DNA of 64,000 nucleotides, from NCBI GenBank assembly GCA_903871775.1, contig CAIQIA010000011.1, positions 186,001 through 250,000 of the forward strand, written 5' to 3'. Under the pieces are notes generated by a model. The model made no database searches, was not told the DNA's origin, and saw only the letters and a list, made by a program, of their open reading frames with translations. The translations under genes and the position numbers were made by a program. Positions 49,901-57,091 of this stretch are shown piece by piece. This stretch comes from an uncultured cyanobacterium. Its GTDB lineage: Bacteria; Cyanobacteriota; Cyanobacteriia; PCC-6307; Cyanobiaceae. Every line of letters starts with the position of its first letter. The stretch's first letter is position 1.

Positions 49901-50242
49901 TCAGGCTACGGCTTCTGACCACTCCACCTCGACACCGGGCAGGCTGCGGAACAGCGTCACCAGGTTGTCGAACGAGTCGCGGCAGCGGTTGTCGCCACTG
50001 CCTGCGATCGCCTCGTTGCTGACCACGCACTGCAGCTCACGGCCATCGGCCTGGCGGCGCTCGTCGAGCACCACCACCACCCGCTCGCGCAGGCGCCGGG
50101 CTGGCCGGCCGTCCACCAGGCGCATCGAGTCACCCAGTTCGGAGAGGATCTTGAACCCCTCGCCCTCCAGTGCTTGTCTGGCGATGGGAAGCAGCCGATC
50201 CTCGGCACCCGTTGACCGCGTGAAGCACTCGTAGCGCGCCAT
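49901..50242 (-). CDS. Small conserved protein of unknown function
   Basis: From ATG 50242 the product has 113 residues: MARYECFTRSTGAEDRLLP, then LSELGDSMRLVDGRP, RERVVVVLDERRQADGRELQC and a C-terminal SFDNLVTLFRSLPGVEVEW. It looks like a compact alpha/beta protein without signal peptide or membrane segment. Picocyanobacteria have a gene of this kind beside pdxA. It is 21 bases upstream of pdxA on the same strand, so it may be co-transcribed. Function is not known to me. Confidence 0.75.
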   Translation of the reverse strand: MARYECFTRSTGAEDRLLPIARQALEGEGFKILSELGDSMRLVDGRPARRLRERVVVVLDERRQADGRELQCVVSNEAIAGSGDNRCRDSFDNLVTLFRSLPGVEVEWSEAVA

Positions 50243-50353
50243 GACAGCAGCAGATCTGGGGCGAGTCAATGGGGACGTGGTTAAGAGACGGTTAAGCCTT
50301 GTGCGCCCTGTCTGCCGCCCCGGACATGTCCTGCCCTTGCCGTCTGCGCCGCA

Positions 50354-50524
50354 ATGATCCGCCTGCTGCTCCTGGCGCTGCTGCTGCTCTCCTTCGGCAT
50401 GGGGCTGCGCCGGGGCTGGCTCGAGATCCGCTGGGACCGCATCGGCCAGGATCTGCAGCGTTCCCTCAGTGGTCAGCCGGCCGAGGGGCAGCCTGGGCAG
50501 GAGCCGGCAGCCCCTCCTCCCTGA
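50354..50524 (+). CDS. Small single-span membrane protein
   Basis: ATG 50354 opens a 56-residue frame: MIRLLLLALLLLSFGMGL forms one hydrophobic span, then a soluble part RRGWLEIRWDRIGQDLQRSL and a Pro/Gln-rich tail. It is short but has a convincing hydrophobic-then-amphipathic design and a position seen next to pdxA in relatives. Its last 59 bases overlap the 3' end of the opposite SDR gene. No function is known. Confidence 0.5.
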   Translation: MIRLLLLALLLLSFGMGLRRGWLEIRWDRIGQDLQRSLSGQPAEGQPGQEPAAPPP

Positions 50525-51452
50525 GGCAGCTCCGCAGCCCCTCCCGGTAGGTGGGGTGCTGCAGCCCATACCCCAGGCCGTCGGTGAGCCGGCGGCTGCT
50601 CACCCGCCGGTTGTCCTGCCAGAAGCTGCGGGCCATGGGCCCCATCGTGGCCTCGGCCTCGGCGTACCAGCGGAACGGGGGCAGGGGCACCCCGAGCAGG
50701 TGGGCGGCGAAGCCCAGCACCTCGCTGCTCGGCGCCGGCCGCTGGTCGGCCACGTTCAGCAGGGTCGGCCGCTGGTCGGCGGGCAGGGCCAGGCAGTGGA
50801 GGATCGCGCCGATGATGTCGTCGACGTGCACCCGGCTGAACACCTGCCCCGGCTTGTGCAACAGCCGCGCCTCCCCCCGGCGGAGGCCGGCCAGGGGGTT
50901 TCTGCCGGGTCCGTAGATGCCGGGCAGGCGCAGGATCTGCAGCGGCAGATCGAGGGACCGCCAGGTCTCCTCGCAGCGGATGCGACTGGCGCTGCGCCCG
51001 CTGGCGGCGGGCAGGGGGGTCTCCTCATCCACCCAGGCCCCGCCGCTGTCGCCGTAGACCCCTGTGCTCGACAGCACCCCCACCCAGCGCAGCGGCCAGC
51101 CGGCCAGCTCCCCGGCCAGCAGCCGCAGGGCCGGGTCGAGGCCGTCGGCGGCCGGTGCCGCCGTCACCAGCAGGTGGGTGGTGTCGGCGAGCCGGTCGGG
51201 ATCGGGTCGCACCCCCGTGGCGTCATCCAGCACCAGATCGTCGGCGCCGTCGGGCTGGCGGCGGGTCACCCGCACCTGGCCGCCACCGGCCCGCACCCGC
51301 CGGGCCAGCCGGCTGCCGCAGTAGCCGCCGCCGACGATCAGCAGCCGGCCCGCGGCCAGTGCGGGCGGCAGGTTGACAGCGGCGCCATCCGTGAGTACAG
51401 ATGTACTGCTGTCGTCGTTGTCGCCATGACCGTCCGTCCGCTCGTGCTCCAC
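50466..51452 (-). CDS. NAD(P)-dependent epimerase/reductase (extended SDR)
   Basis: The protein has the Rossmann start LLIVGGGYCGSRLARRV, then VLSSTGVYGDSGGAWVDEETP (about residue 120 of the domain; catalytic Ser/Tyr region) and LRLPGIYGPGRNPL, all typical of atypical or extended short-chain dehydrogenases (YeeZ-like). The substrate is unknown. The start is a problem: no ATG, GTG or TTG lies in frame between the GGGYCG motif and GTG 51452, and the N-terminal 40 residues from that GTG are non-conserved. The LexA box (51394-51407) would then lie inside the coding region. A non-standard start nearer the domain is possible. Confidence 0.8.
   Translation of the reverse strand: MEHERTDGHGDNDDSSTSVLTDGAAVNLPPALAAGRLLIVGGGYCGSRLARRVRAGGGQVRVTRRQPDGADDLVLDDATGVRPDPDRLADTTHLLVTAAPAADGLDPALRLLAGELAGWPLRWVGVLSSTGVYGDSGGAWVDEETPLPAASGRSASRIRCEETWRSLDLPLQILRLPGIYGPGRNPLAGLRRGEARLLHKPGQVFSRVHVDDIIGAILHCLALPADQRPTLLNVADQRPAPSSEVLGFAAHLLGVPLPPFRWYAEAEATMGPMARSFWQDNRRVSSRRLTDGLGYGLQHPTYREGLRSCLREEGLPAPAQAAPRPADH
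51373..51407 (+). promoter_or_regulatory. LexA-controlled promoter of the 54-residue ORF
   Basis: AGTACAGATGTACT (51394-51407) fits the cyanobacterial LexA consensus RGTACNNNDGTWCB at every position. A perfect -35 hexamer TTGACA (51373-51378) lies upstream. A 17-base spacer leads to TACAGA (51396-51401), a fair -10 that lies inside the LexA box, so a bound repressor would block RNA polymerase. The transcript would start near 51408, 18 bases before ATG 51426. The box is nearly identical to that before umuD (54930-54943). Confidence 0.7.
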
Positions 51453-51590
51453 CTGTCCCGGGGTCCCGTGGTGAGCTCCATCCTCGCCACCATGCTCATC
51501 TCCTCCGGGTTGCTGGTGCCTGACCAACCCCAGCGGCAGGAGAGCCTCTGTGTCCGCGCCGTGGGGGCTGCGGCCTGCCAGGTCTGGTGA
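51426..51590 (+). CDS. Putative SOS-induced 54-residue membrane peptide
   Basis: ATG 51426 opens a 54-residue frame: MTVRPLVLHLSRGP, then the hydrophobic run VVSSILATMLISSGLLVP (about residues 15-32) and a polar tail PDQPQRQESLCVRAVGAA with two cysteines near the end. It stands directly behind a promoter whose -10 overlaps a LexA box, so damage induction is expected. I know no family for it. Small membrane proteins under LexA control (SidA in Caulobacter, YneA in Bacillus) block cell division; that role is only a guess by analogy. It converges with the HNH gene, 8 bases away. Confidence 0.55.
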   Translation: MTVRPLVLHLSRGPVVSSILATMLISSGLLVPDQPQRQESLCVRAVGAAACQVW

Positions 51591-51598
51591 GGGCGGCC

Positions 51599-52030
51599 TC
51601 AGGCCGCCTGCGCCTGCAGGTTCCGATCACCCCGCGGCTGGCGATCACCCCGTGACCGTTCCGGTTCGGTCCCGCCCCGGGTGGCTGCCGGTGTGGCCCA
51701 CTGCAGCAATCTCACCGCCAGTCGGATGTCGCCATCCATCCAGGCCCTGATCGCCATGGCCCGGCGGGGGTCGTAGAACCGCTGCCGCCTGTACCACTGA
51801 AAGGCGTCGGTGTCGCTCTTGTGCCCGTTGCACGAGAGACAGGAGGGGACGCAGTTTTCGGTGACGCTCAGGCCGCCGCGGCTCCGGGGCAGCACATGGT
51901 CGATCGATTCGGAGGGCTTCCCGCAGTAAATGCAGGTGTGCGCCGTGTGGTCATGGAGCGATTGTCGCCAGCGTCGGACTCGGAGCTTCGGACAGAGTTC
52001 CTCGAGGAACACCGCATCGCTCGCATGCAT
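51599..52030 (-). CDS. HNH endonuclease family protein
   Basis: From ATG 52030 the product has 143 residues. It has the zinc pair CIYCGK, the HNH core SIDHVLPRSRGGLSVTENCVPSC (the His of DHV and the Asn of ENC), and the second pair CLSC with NGHKSD. The N-terminus MHASDAVFLEELCPKLRVRRW is conserved in picocyanobacteria as far as I recall. Single-domain HNH proteins of this kind may be nickases in repair or relics of mobile elements; the conserved position suggests a housekeeping role. The last 30 residues are Gly/Arg-rich and variable. Confidence 0.88.
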   Translation of the reverse strand: MHASDAVFLEELCPKLRVRRWRQSLHDHTAHTCIYCGKPSESIDHVLPRSRGGLSVTENCVPSCLSCNGHKSDTDAFQWYRRQRFYDPRRAMAIRAWMDGDIRLAVRLLQWATPAATRGGTEPERSRGDRQPRGDRNLQAQAA

Positions 52031-52203
52031 CCGAAACCCCCGGACTTGCGCCAAGTCTGCGGCTCCTGACCCGGGTGTCAATGTGTCGGTCGCTGCACTC
52101 GGGAGCCTTTCCGGCGCCTGGATTCCTCGGGTCCGGATCCGTGGCGTCGGGGGCTTGTGCCGGCCCGTGAATTTCTTAAACTTCCAGCTTGTCCGGGGTC
52201 GCC

Positions 52204-53784
52204 ATGGTCTCCGGCCTCAGCCTCACCGACAGCGGCGACGTGCTGCTCCGCTGTCCCTTCGATGCCGTCACCGCAGCGCAGGTGCGGGCCATTCGCCCCC
52301 GCGGACGCTGGCACCCCCGTCAGGGGGGCTGGCTCTTTCCCTTCGAGGCATCGCGGCGCCTGGTCGATCAGTTCGGTGCGCGTTTCCACACCGATCCGGC
52401 CCTGGTCCAGCGGCTGGCCGATGCCGCCCATCCCCTGCCGCCCCTGCCACCCCATCGGGACCTGGTGGCTGCCGCCGCCCTGGCCGACCCCCTGGCCGAT
52501 GGCCGCCGGCTGCTCGCCCACCAGCGGGCCGGTGCCCGCTGGCTTCTCGCCCGCCGCGGCGCCCTGCTGGCCGATGAGATGGGGCTCGGCAAGACCCTCA
52601 CGGCCCTGGCGGCGGCCCGGGCCCTGCTGCGTTGCGGGGCCACCCGCCTGCTGGTGGTGGCCCCCGTCGCGGTCCACCCCCACTGGCGTCGCGAAGCCCT
52701 GGCCCTGGGGCTGCAGCCCCAGCTGCTCAGCTGGGCCCGCCTGCCCCGCGATCTGCCCCCCGGTGGCGTCGTGCTGCTGGTGGACGAGGCCCACTGCGCC
52801 CAGAACCTCGAGGCCCAGCGGAGTCGCCGCCTGCTGGCCCTCGCCCGCCATCCCCGCATCCGCGCCGTCTGGCTGCTCACCGGCACTCCCCTGCGCAACG
52901 GCCGTCCGATCCAGCTGCTGCCCCTGCTCATGGCCATCGGCCATCCCCTGGCCCGGGATCGCCTCGCCTACGAACAGCTGTTCTGCAACGGCCACTGGCG
53001 CAGCGTCGGCCACCGCCAGGTCTGGGACTGTCAGGGGGCCAGCCGCCTCCCCGAGCTGGAACGCCTCCTGCGCCCCCAGCTGCTGCATCGCCGCAAGGTC
53101 GATTGCCTCGACCTGCCCCCCAAGGGGCGTTGCTTCCATCCTGTCGTGCTGGAGCCCCCTGTGCAGCGCGCCTTCCAGCGGGCCTGCGACCGCCAGGTGC
53201 AGGCCTACCGCCGGCGTGCAGCCGCCGGCGAGGTGAAGGCCGACGCGGAGGCCCTGGCCCTGCTCACCGTGCTGCGGCGGCTGGCGGGTCTCTACAAGCT
53301 GCCGGCCGCCGTGGCCCTCATCACGGCCCTGCGGGATGCCGGGGAACCGTTGGTGGTCTTCAGCAGCTTCGTCGCCCCCCTGCGGCAGCTGCAGCGCCGC
53401 TGCGGCGGCCTGGTGCTCTGCGGGGCGGTGGCGCCCCCCGAGCGGCAGCGCTGCCTCGAGGCCTTCCAGGCCGGCGCCAGCGACCTGCTGCTCTGCACCT
53501 ACGGCGTGGCGGGGGTGGGCCTCGGGCTGCAGCGGGCCTCGCAGGTGCTGCTGCTCGAACGTCCCTGGACCCCGGGGGATGTGGATCAGGCCGAAGACCG
53601 TTGCCATCGCATCGGCAGCCGCCGGCCCGTCACCAGCCACTGGCTGCAGCTCGGCTTCCCCGACGATCTCGTCGATGCCCTTGTGCTCAGCAAGGCCGAC
53701 CGCATCGAGGTGGTGCTGGGCCGCCGTCGCCGCACCCTGCAGCGCGAGCCCGTGGTCCGGATGCTGCGGCGCCTGCTGCAGTGA
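52204..53784 (+). CDS. SNF2-family DEAD/DEAH helicase, SMARCAL1/HARP-like
   Basis: From ATG 52204 the product has 526 residues. The first 60 residues (LLRCPFDAVTAAQVRAI, GRWHPRQGGWLFPFEAS) resemble the HARP domain that binds fork DNA in SMARCAL1. Motor motifs follow: Walker A ADEMGLGKTLTA (about 120), DEAH (about 192, VDEAHCAQN), LTGTPLRNG (about 222), then the C-terminal half with VVFSSFVAPLRQL (about 380), GVGLGLQRASQVLLLERPW and DQAEDRCHRIGS (motif VI, about 460). It is probably an ATP-driven annealing or fork-remodelling enzyme. No partner nuclease is fused. Confidence 0.88.
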   Translation: MVSGLSLTDSGDVLLRCPFDAVTAAQVRAIRPRGRWHPRQGGWLFPFEASRRLVDQFGARFHTDPALVQRLADAAHPLPPLPPHRDLVAAAALADPLADGRRLLAHQRAGARWLLARRGALLADEMGLGKTLTALAAARALLRCGATRLLVVAPVAVHPHWRREALALGLQPQLLSWARLPRDLPPGGVVLLVDEAHCAQNLEAQRSRRLLALARHPRIRAVWLLTGTPLRNGRPIQLLPLLMAIGHPLARDRLAYEQLFCNGHWRSVGHRQVWDCQGASRLPELERLLRPQLLHRRKVDCLDLPPKGRCFHPVVLEPPVQRAFQRACDRQVQAYRRRAAAGEVKADAEALALLTVLRRLAGLYKLPAAVALITALRDAGEPLVVFSSFVAPLRQLQRRCGGLVLCGAVAPPERQRCLEAFQAGASDLLLCTYGVAGVGLGLQRASQVLLLERPWTPGDVDQAEDRCHRIGSRRPVTSHWLQLGFPDDLVDALVLSKADRIEVVLGRRRRTLQREPVVRMLRRLLQ

Positions 53785-53790
53785 CCGGCC

Positions 53791-54132
53791 TCAGAGGCAG
53801 CTCTCCAGCCGCACCTGCACCTCGTCCTCTAGATCGTCCTTGACACTGCCCGGCTGCTCCTTCAGCAGCGCCGCCGCCCGGCGGATGTCGGCGCAGGCCG
53901 CCGGTGTGTTCTGCAGCAGTGTGTGCAGCAGGAAGCGGTCGTTCAGCGGCCGCGGATCGCGGGGATGGGCCCGCACGACGCTGTTGCAGTACTCCAGGGC
54001 CTGGGGCAGGGCGTTGGCCTGGGCCGTGCTGAGGCAGCTGTCGGCCGCCGGCGGCTGGCGCCGGCAGGCCCCCATCAGCACCATCAGCCCCAGCAGCGGT
54101 GCGGCGAGCCAGCGTGAGAGCCGGAGGAACAC
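53791..54132 (-). CDS. Small lipoprotein, unknown function
   Basis: The 113-residue product has a lipoprotein signal (LLGLMVLMGACRR; lipobox LMGAC, Cys23). The mature part SCLSTAQANALPQALEYCNSVVRAHPRDPRPLNDRFLLHTLL looks like one or two TPR-like helical pairs; parts shown in short only. A periplasmic or outer-leaflet location is likely. It follows the next upstream gene by 8 bases on the same strand. Family unknown to me. Confidence 0.7.
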   Translation of the reverse strand: MFLRLSRWLAAPLLGLMVLMGACRRQPPAADSCLSTAQANALPQALEYCNSVVRAHPRDPRPLNDRFLLHTLLQNTPAACADIRRAAALLKEQPGSVKDDLEDEVQVRLESCL

Positions 54133-54140
54133 CGGCCAGG

Positions 54141-54539
54141 TCAGTAGCTGTACCGCCCCTGGATCGGCGTCCCGCCGCCGGGGGCCTGGGTTTCGCCGGC
54201 CGCCGGAGCGCTCACTTCATTGCCCTGGTACAGGGACCCCAGGTAGCGGCCGCAGCCGGGGAACTTGTCCTTCTGCGTCACCACCGTCTCGGTGATCAGC
54301 ACAGCGGCGTGCTCGGGCGATGTCTTGAACAGGCTGCTGCTCTGGCGCTTGATGCGGGCATAGGCCGCATCCCAGCTCACCACGTGGGGGTTGCCGGCCT
54401 GGCGCATGAAGCAGTACACCTCCGCGCCCTTCTCACCCACGTCCTGGGTGCTCACCTGCTGGGCCCGCAGCGGAGCCGCCAGGGTGGTCCCCAGGGCCAG
54501 CAGCAGGGGAGCCAGCAGCAGTCCGTGGCGTACAGCCAT
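54141..54539 (-). CDS. Exported conserved protein, unknown function
   Basis: From ATG 54539 the product has 132 residues. A signal peptide is clear (LLLAPLLLALGTTLAAPLRAQQ). The mature part has VYCFMRQAGNPHVVSWDAAY, SSLFKTSPEHAAVLI and DKFPGCGRYLGSLY, with two cysteines that may pair. A Gly/Pro-rich tail ends in GRYSY. Picocyanobacteria have similar short exported proteins. GTG 54542 is one codon earlier. It probably shares a transcript with the lipoprotein gene downstream. Confidence 0.72.
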   Translation of the reverse strand: MAVRHGLLLAPLLLALGTTLAAPLRAQQVSTQDVGEKGAEVYCFMRQAGNPHVVSWDAAYARIKRQSSSLFKTSPEHAAVLITETVVTQKDKFPGCGRYLGSLYQGNEVSAPAAGETQAPGGGTPIQGRYSY

Positions 54540-54655
54540 CACGACCTTTCCGACAATGACGCTCCAAGGTATCGACCGTCCTCGGCCTGTCCAGGGGGCG
54601 GCTTGAGTCCGGGGGTGGTCCGTGCTGTCATCGCGGCATCGACCGCTCCTTCGCC

Positions 54656-54925
54656 ATGGCCTCCGAGTCGCCGTCCTTCCGCATCAGCCGCAGTGCCGAG
54701 GGTCTGGCCGAGACCGTCGCCCTGCTCTCCCAGCGCCTCGTGGCCCTGGAGCAGCGACTGGGGCTGCTGGAACGGCAGGTGCAGAACCAGCTCCTGCCCC
54801 AGCCCGAGGAGCTGGCCTCCCTGCGCACCGTCGAGACCCTGCTGGCCGATTGCCGCGCCCTGCTCGAGACCCCGCTCGAGACTTCGCTCGAGATCCCGCC
54901 TGCCGACCCCGGCGATCCGGCCTAG
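54656..54925 (+). CDS. Small coiled-coil protein, unknown function
   Basis: ATG 54656 opens an 89-residue frame: FRISRSAEGLAETVALLSQ, then RLVALEQRLGLLERQVQNQ, a strong heptad coiled coil, then LASLRTVETLLADCRALLE. The tail has the repeat LLETPLETSLEIPP. No membrane segment or known domain is seen. It ends 4 bases before the LexA box of umuD, so the umuDC promoter lies at its very end. It may be unrelated to SOS. Confidence 0.6.
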   Translation: MASESPSFRISRSAEGLAETVALLSQRLVALEQRLGLLERQVQNQLLPQPEELASLRTVETLLADCRALLETPLETSLEIPPADPGDPA

Positions 54926-54929
54926 GATC

Positions 54930-54943
54930 AGTACATCCGTACT
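54930..54943 (+). promoter_or_regulatory. LexA box upstream of umuDC
   Basis: AGTACATCCGTACT fits the cyanobacterial LexA consensus RGTACNNNDGTWCB on the minus strand (AGTACGGATGTACT). It differs from the box at 51394-51407 (AGTACAGATGTACT) at only one of 14 positions. It ends 11 bases before the umuD start. A -10-like TAGGAT (54923-54928) lies just upstream; the -35 is weak. Damage-induced expression of umuDC is expected. Confidence 0.7.
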
Positions 54944-54954
54944 GGTGCTGTCCC

Positions 54955-55335
54955 ATGGCGTCGGCGTCCGTCCCGCAGGTCGCGGCCGGTTTTCCCAGTC
55001 CCGCCGATGATGCCCTCGAGGCGGGGCTCGATCTGCATGCCCAGCTGATCGCCCACCCCAGCAGCACCTTTCTGCTGCGGGTCAACGGTGAGTCGATGCT
55101 GGCCGCGGGCATCCACCACGACGATCTGCTGCTGGTCGACCGCAGCCTCGAGCCCCGGCCCGGCCGGGTGGTGGTGGCTGTGCTCGATGGCGCCTTCACC
55201 CTCAAGCGTCTCGAGCGCCACCGCGGTCGCCTGCGGCTGCAGGCCGCGCACCCCGACTATCCCCCCCTGGAGATCGAGCACTGCGGTGAGCTGCAGATCT
55301 GGGGCGTGGCCACCCATGTGATCCATCCCCTCTGA
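54955..55335 (+). CDS. umuD: UmuD-like S24 autoprotease subunit of polymerase V
   Basis: UmuD cleaves itself after RecA activation and then joins UmuC in error-prone DNA synthesis. From ATG 54955 the product has 126 residues. The predicted cleavage site is Ala11-Gly12 (VAAGF), and the catalytic dyad is Ser47 (NGESMLAAG) and Lys84 (FTLKRLE). The Gly-to-Ser (35) and Ser-to-Lys (37) spacings equal those of E. coli UmuD (G25, S60, K97), which supports the assignment. The N-terminal arm is 13 residues shorter. It starts 11 bases after a LexA box and precedes umuC by 10 bases. Confidence 0.93.
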   Translation: MASASVPQVAAGFPSPADDALEAGLDLHAQLIAHPSSTFLLRVNGESMLAAGIHHDDLLLVDRSLEPRPGRVVVAVLDGAFTLKRLERHRGRLRLQAAHPDYPPLEIEHCGELQIWGVATHVIHPL

Positions 55336-55345
55336 GGGTCTGCCC

Positions 55346-56623
55346 ATGGCCGCCCCCCTGGCCCTGATCGACTGCAACAACTTCTATGCCTCCTGTGAGC
55401 AGGCCTTTGAGCCGTCGCTGCTTGGCCGGCCCCTGGTCGTGCTCTCGAACAACGACGGCTGCATCGTCGCCCGCAGTCGGGAGGCACGCCAGCTGGGGGT
55501 CGCCATGGGCGTTCCCTATGCCCAGGTGGCCGACCGCCTGCAGCGTCTCGGTGTGGTGGTGCGCAGTTCCAATTACGCCCTGTATGGCGACATGAGTCAG
55601 CGGGTGATGACCCTGCTGGAGGCGCGGGTGCCGCAGCTGGAGGTGTATTCCATCGACGAGGCCTTTGCCCACCTTCCGGCTCTGCCGCCGGCCGACCTGT
55701 CGCTCTGGGCTGCCGAGCTGCGGGTCGTGGTGCGTCAGCACCTCGGCCTGCCGATCGCGGTGGGGGTGGCGCCCTCCAAGGTGCTGGCCAAGCTGGCCAA
55801 CCGCTTCGCCAAGCACGAGCCCGGCCGCGCCGGGGTGTTCAACCTGCTGACCGAACCCACGCCGGACCCCTGGCTGCAGCGGCTGGCCGTGGAGGACGTC
55901 TGGGGGGTGGGGCGGCGGCTGGCGCGCTGGTGTCGCCTGCGGGGCATCGCCACGGCCCTGCAGCTGCGGGATGCCCCCCCCGGCCTGCTGCGCCGTGGTC
56001 TGGGGGTGGTGGGGCTGCGGCTGCAGGAGGAGCTGCACGGCCGGTCCTGCCTGCCCCTCTGCTCCCAGCCGCCGCCCCGCCAGGAGACCTGCGTCAGCCG
56101 CAGCTTCGGCTGCCCCGTGGTCGACCCTGCCAGCCTGCGCCAGGCGGTGGCCACCCATGTGGTGCGGGCAGCCGAGAAGCTGCGTCGCCAGGGTCAGCGG
56201 GCGGGCTGTCTCACGGTCTTCGTGCGCACCAGTCCGTTCGCGCCCGGCTTCTATGCCGCCAGTGCCAGCCAGGTGCTGCCCCTGGCGACCCAGGACACGG
56301 CCGTGCTGCTGCAGGCGGCCCTGCCCCTGGCCGATCGCCTCTTCCGGCCGGGCCGGCCGCTGCAGAAGGCGGGGGTGCTGCTGCAGGACCTGCGGCCCTG
56401 CGAGCGGTTGCAGCAGCATCTGTTCGTGGCCATGACGCCCGAGCAGCAGCAACGGCGCGAGCGGCTCATGGCCCTGGTGGACGGGATGAACGGGCGTTTC
56501 GGTGCCGGCACCCTCCAGTGGGCGGTGGCGGCCGATCCGGCGCCCTGGCGGCTGCGGCGCGAGCATCTGTCGCGGCATTTCACCACCCGCGCCACCGACT
56601 GGCCCGTGGTGCAGGCCCGCTGA
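55346..56623 (+). CDS. umuC: UmuC-type Y-family DNA polymerase
   Basis: UmuC is the catalytic subunit of polymerase V for synthesis past lesions. The 425-residue product has the palm residues in LIDCNNFYASCEQ (about 7-19) and YSIDEAF (about 100), the finger motif VVLSNNDGCIVARS (about 30), GVAPSKVLAKLAN (about 138) and VWGVGRRL (helix-hairpin-helix, about 182). The C-terminal DUF4113-like end (QWAVAADPAPWRLRREHLS) is typical of UmuC. It forms an operon with umuD under LexA control. Confidence 0.95.
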   Translation: MAAPLALIDCNNFYASCEQAFEPSLLGRPLVVLSNNDGCIVARSREARQLGVAMGVPYAQVADRLQRLGVVVRSSNYALYGDMSQRVMTLLEARVPQLEVYSIDEAFAHLPALPPADLSLWAAELRVVVRQHLGLPIAVGVAPSKVLAKLANRFAKHEPGRAGVFNLLTEPTPDPWLQRLAVEDVWGVGRRLARWCRLRGIATALQLRDAPPGLLRRGLGVVGLRLQEELHGRSCLPLCSQPPPRQETCVSRSFGCPVVDPASLRQAVATHVVRAAEKLRRQGQRAGCLTVFVRTSPFAPGFYAASASQVLPLATQDTAVLLQAALPLADRLFRPGRPLQKAGVLLQDLRPCERLQQHLFVAMTPEQQQRRERLMALVDGMNGRFGAGTLQWAVAADPAPWRLRREHLSRHFTTRATDWPVVQAR

Positions 56624-56717
56624 CACGGGGTCAGGGCGGCGTTCAGCGAAAAATGCGTGGAAATGCTTACCAGAAAACCCGGTCCACGGACTGGAAAGGG
56701 GGGCCGGGGATGGCAAA

Positions 56718-56960
56718 ATGAAAAGAAAGCGAACCATGGGAAGCTCCACGCACCCTCCCCGTCCGTCGCTCAGCGGCACGGTCGCCACCAGCGCCACACC
56801 CGCCTGCCAGCACCGCAGCGACGACGAGCGCGACCATCAGATGGAAAAGCTGCAGTTCGCCCTCGCGGTGGCTGTGAGCCGTGGTGATGCCATCCGCATT
56901 CAGGATCTTCGCAACCGGATCGCTGAATTCGGCGACGGTGGCGCTGAGCCGGGCACCTGA
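56718..56960 (+). CDS. Small protein of unknown function
   Basis: ATG 56718 opens an 80-residue frame. The first 40 residues are basic and Ser/Thr/Pro-rich; the second half (QMEKLQFALAVAVSRG then DAIRIQDLRNRIAEFG) is a helical segment that resembles a small conserved element in Synechococcus proteins. ATG 56736 is an alternative start. It stands 94 bases after umuC with an A-rich leader. No known domain is visible. The gap 56961-57091 has a 7-bp inverted repeat (GGCAGGA / TCCTGCC, about 57040-57082) but no gene. Confidence 0.5.
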   Translation: MKRKRTMGSSTHPPRPSLSGTVATSATPACQHRSDDERDHQMEKLQFALAVAVSRGDAIRIQDLRNRIAEFGDGGAEPGT

Positions 56961-57091
56961 ACCGGGGCTGCAACAGCGCATCTCAACCGAGGCGCCTGAC
57001 GAATTGGCATCGGCCATGGTTGTGAATCGGGTCGTCGTTTGGCAGGATTGATGCAGAGCAAATTTTGAATCTTCCTGCCAAGGGTTGATCA

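Noticed and set aside
51452-51527. Extended N-terminus of the SDR up to GTG 51527
   Set aside because: The extra residues are His/Gly/Asp-rich with no similarity to SDR proteins and lie antisense to the 54-residue gene.
52078-53640. 520-residue frame opposite the SNF2 gene
   Set aside because: Composition is Gly/Gln/His-rich with no motif; the plus-strand frame has all helicase motifs.
57040-57082. GGCAGGA / TCCTGCC inverted repeat before the 93-residue gene
   Set aside because: Seven-base arms with a long AT-rich loop; too weak to call an operator or terminator.
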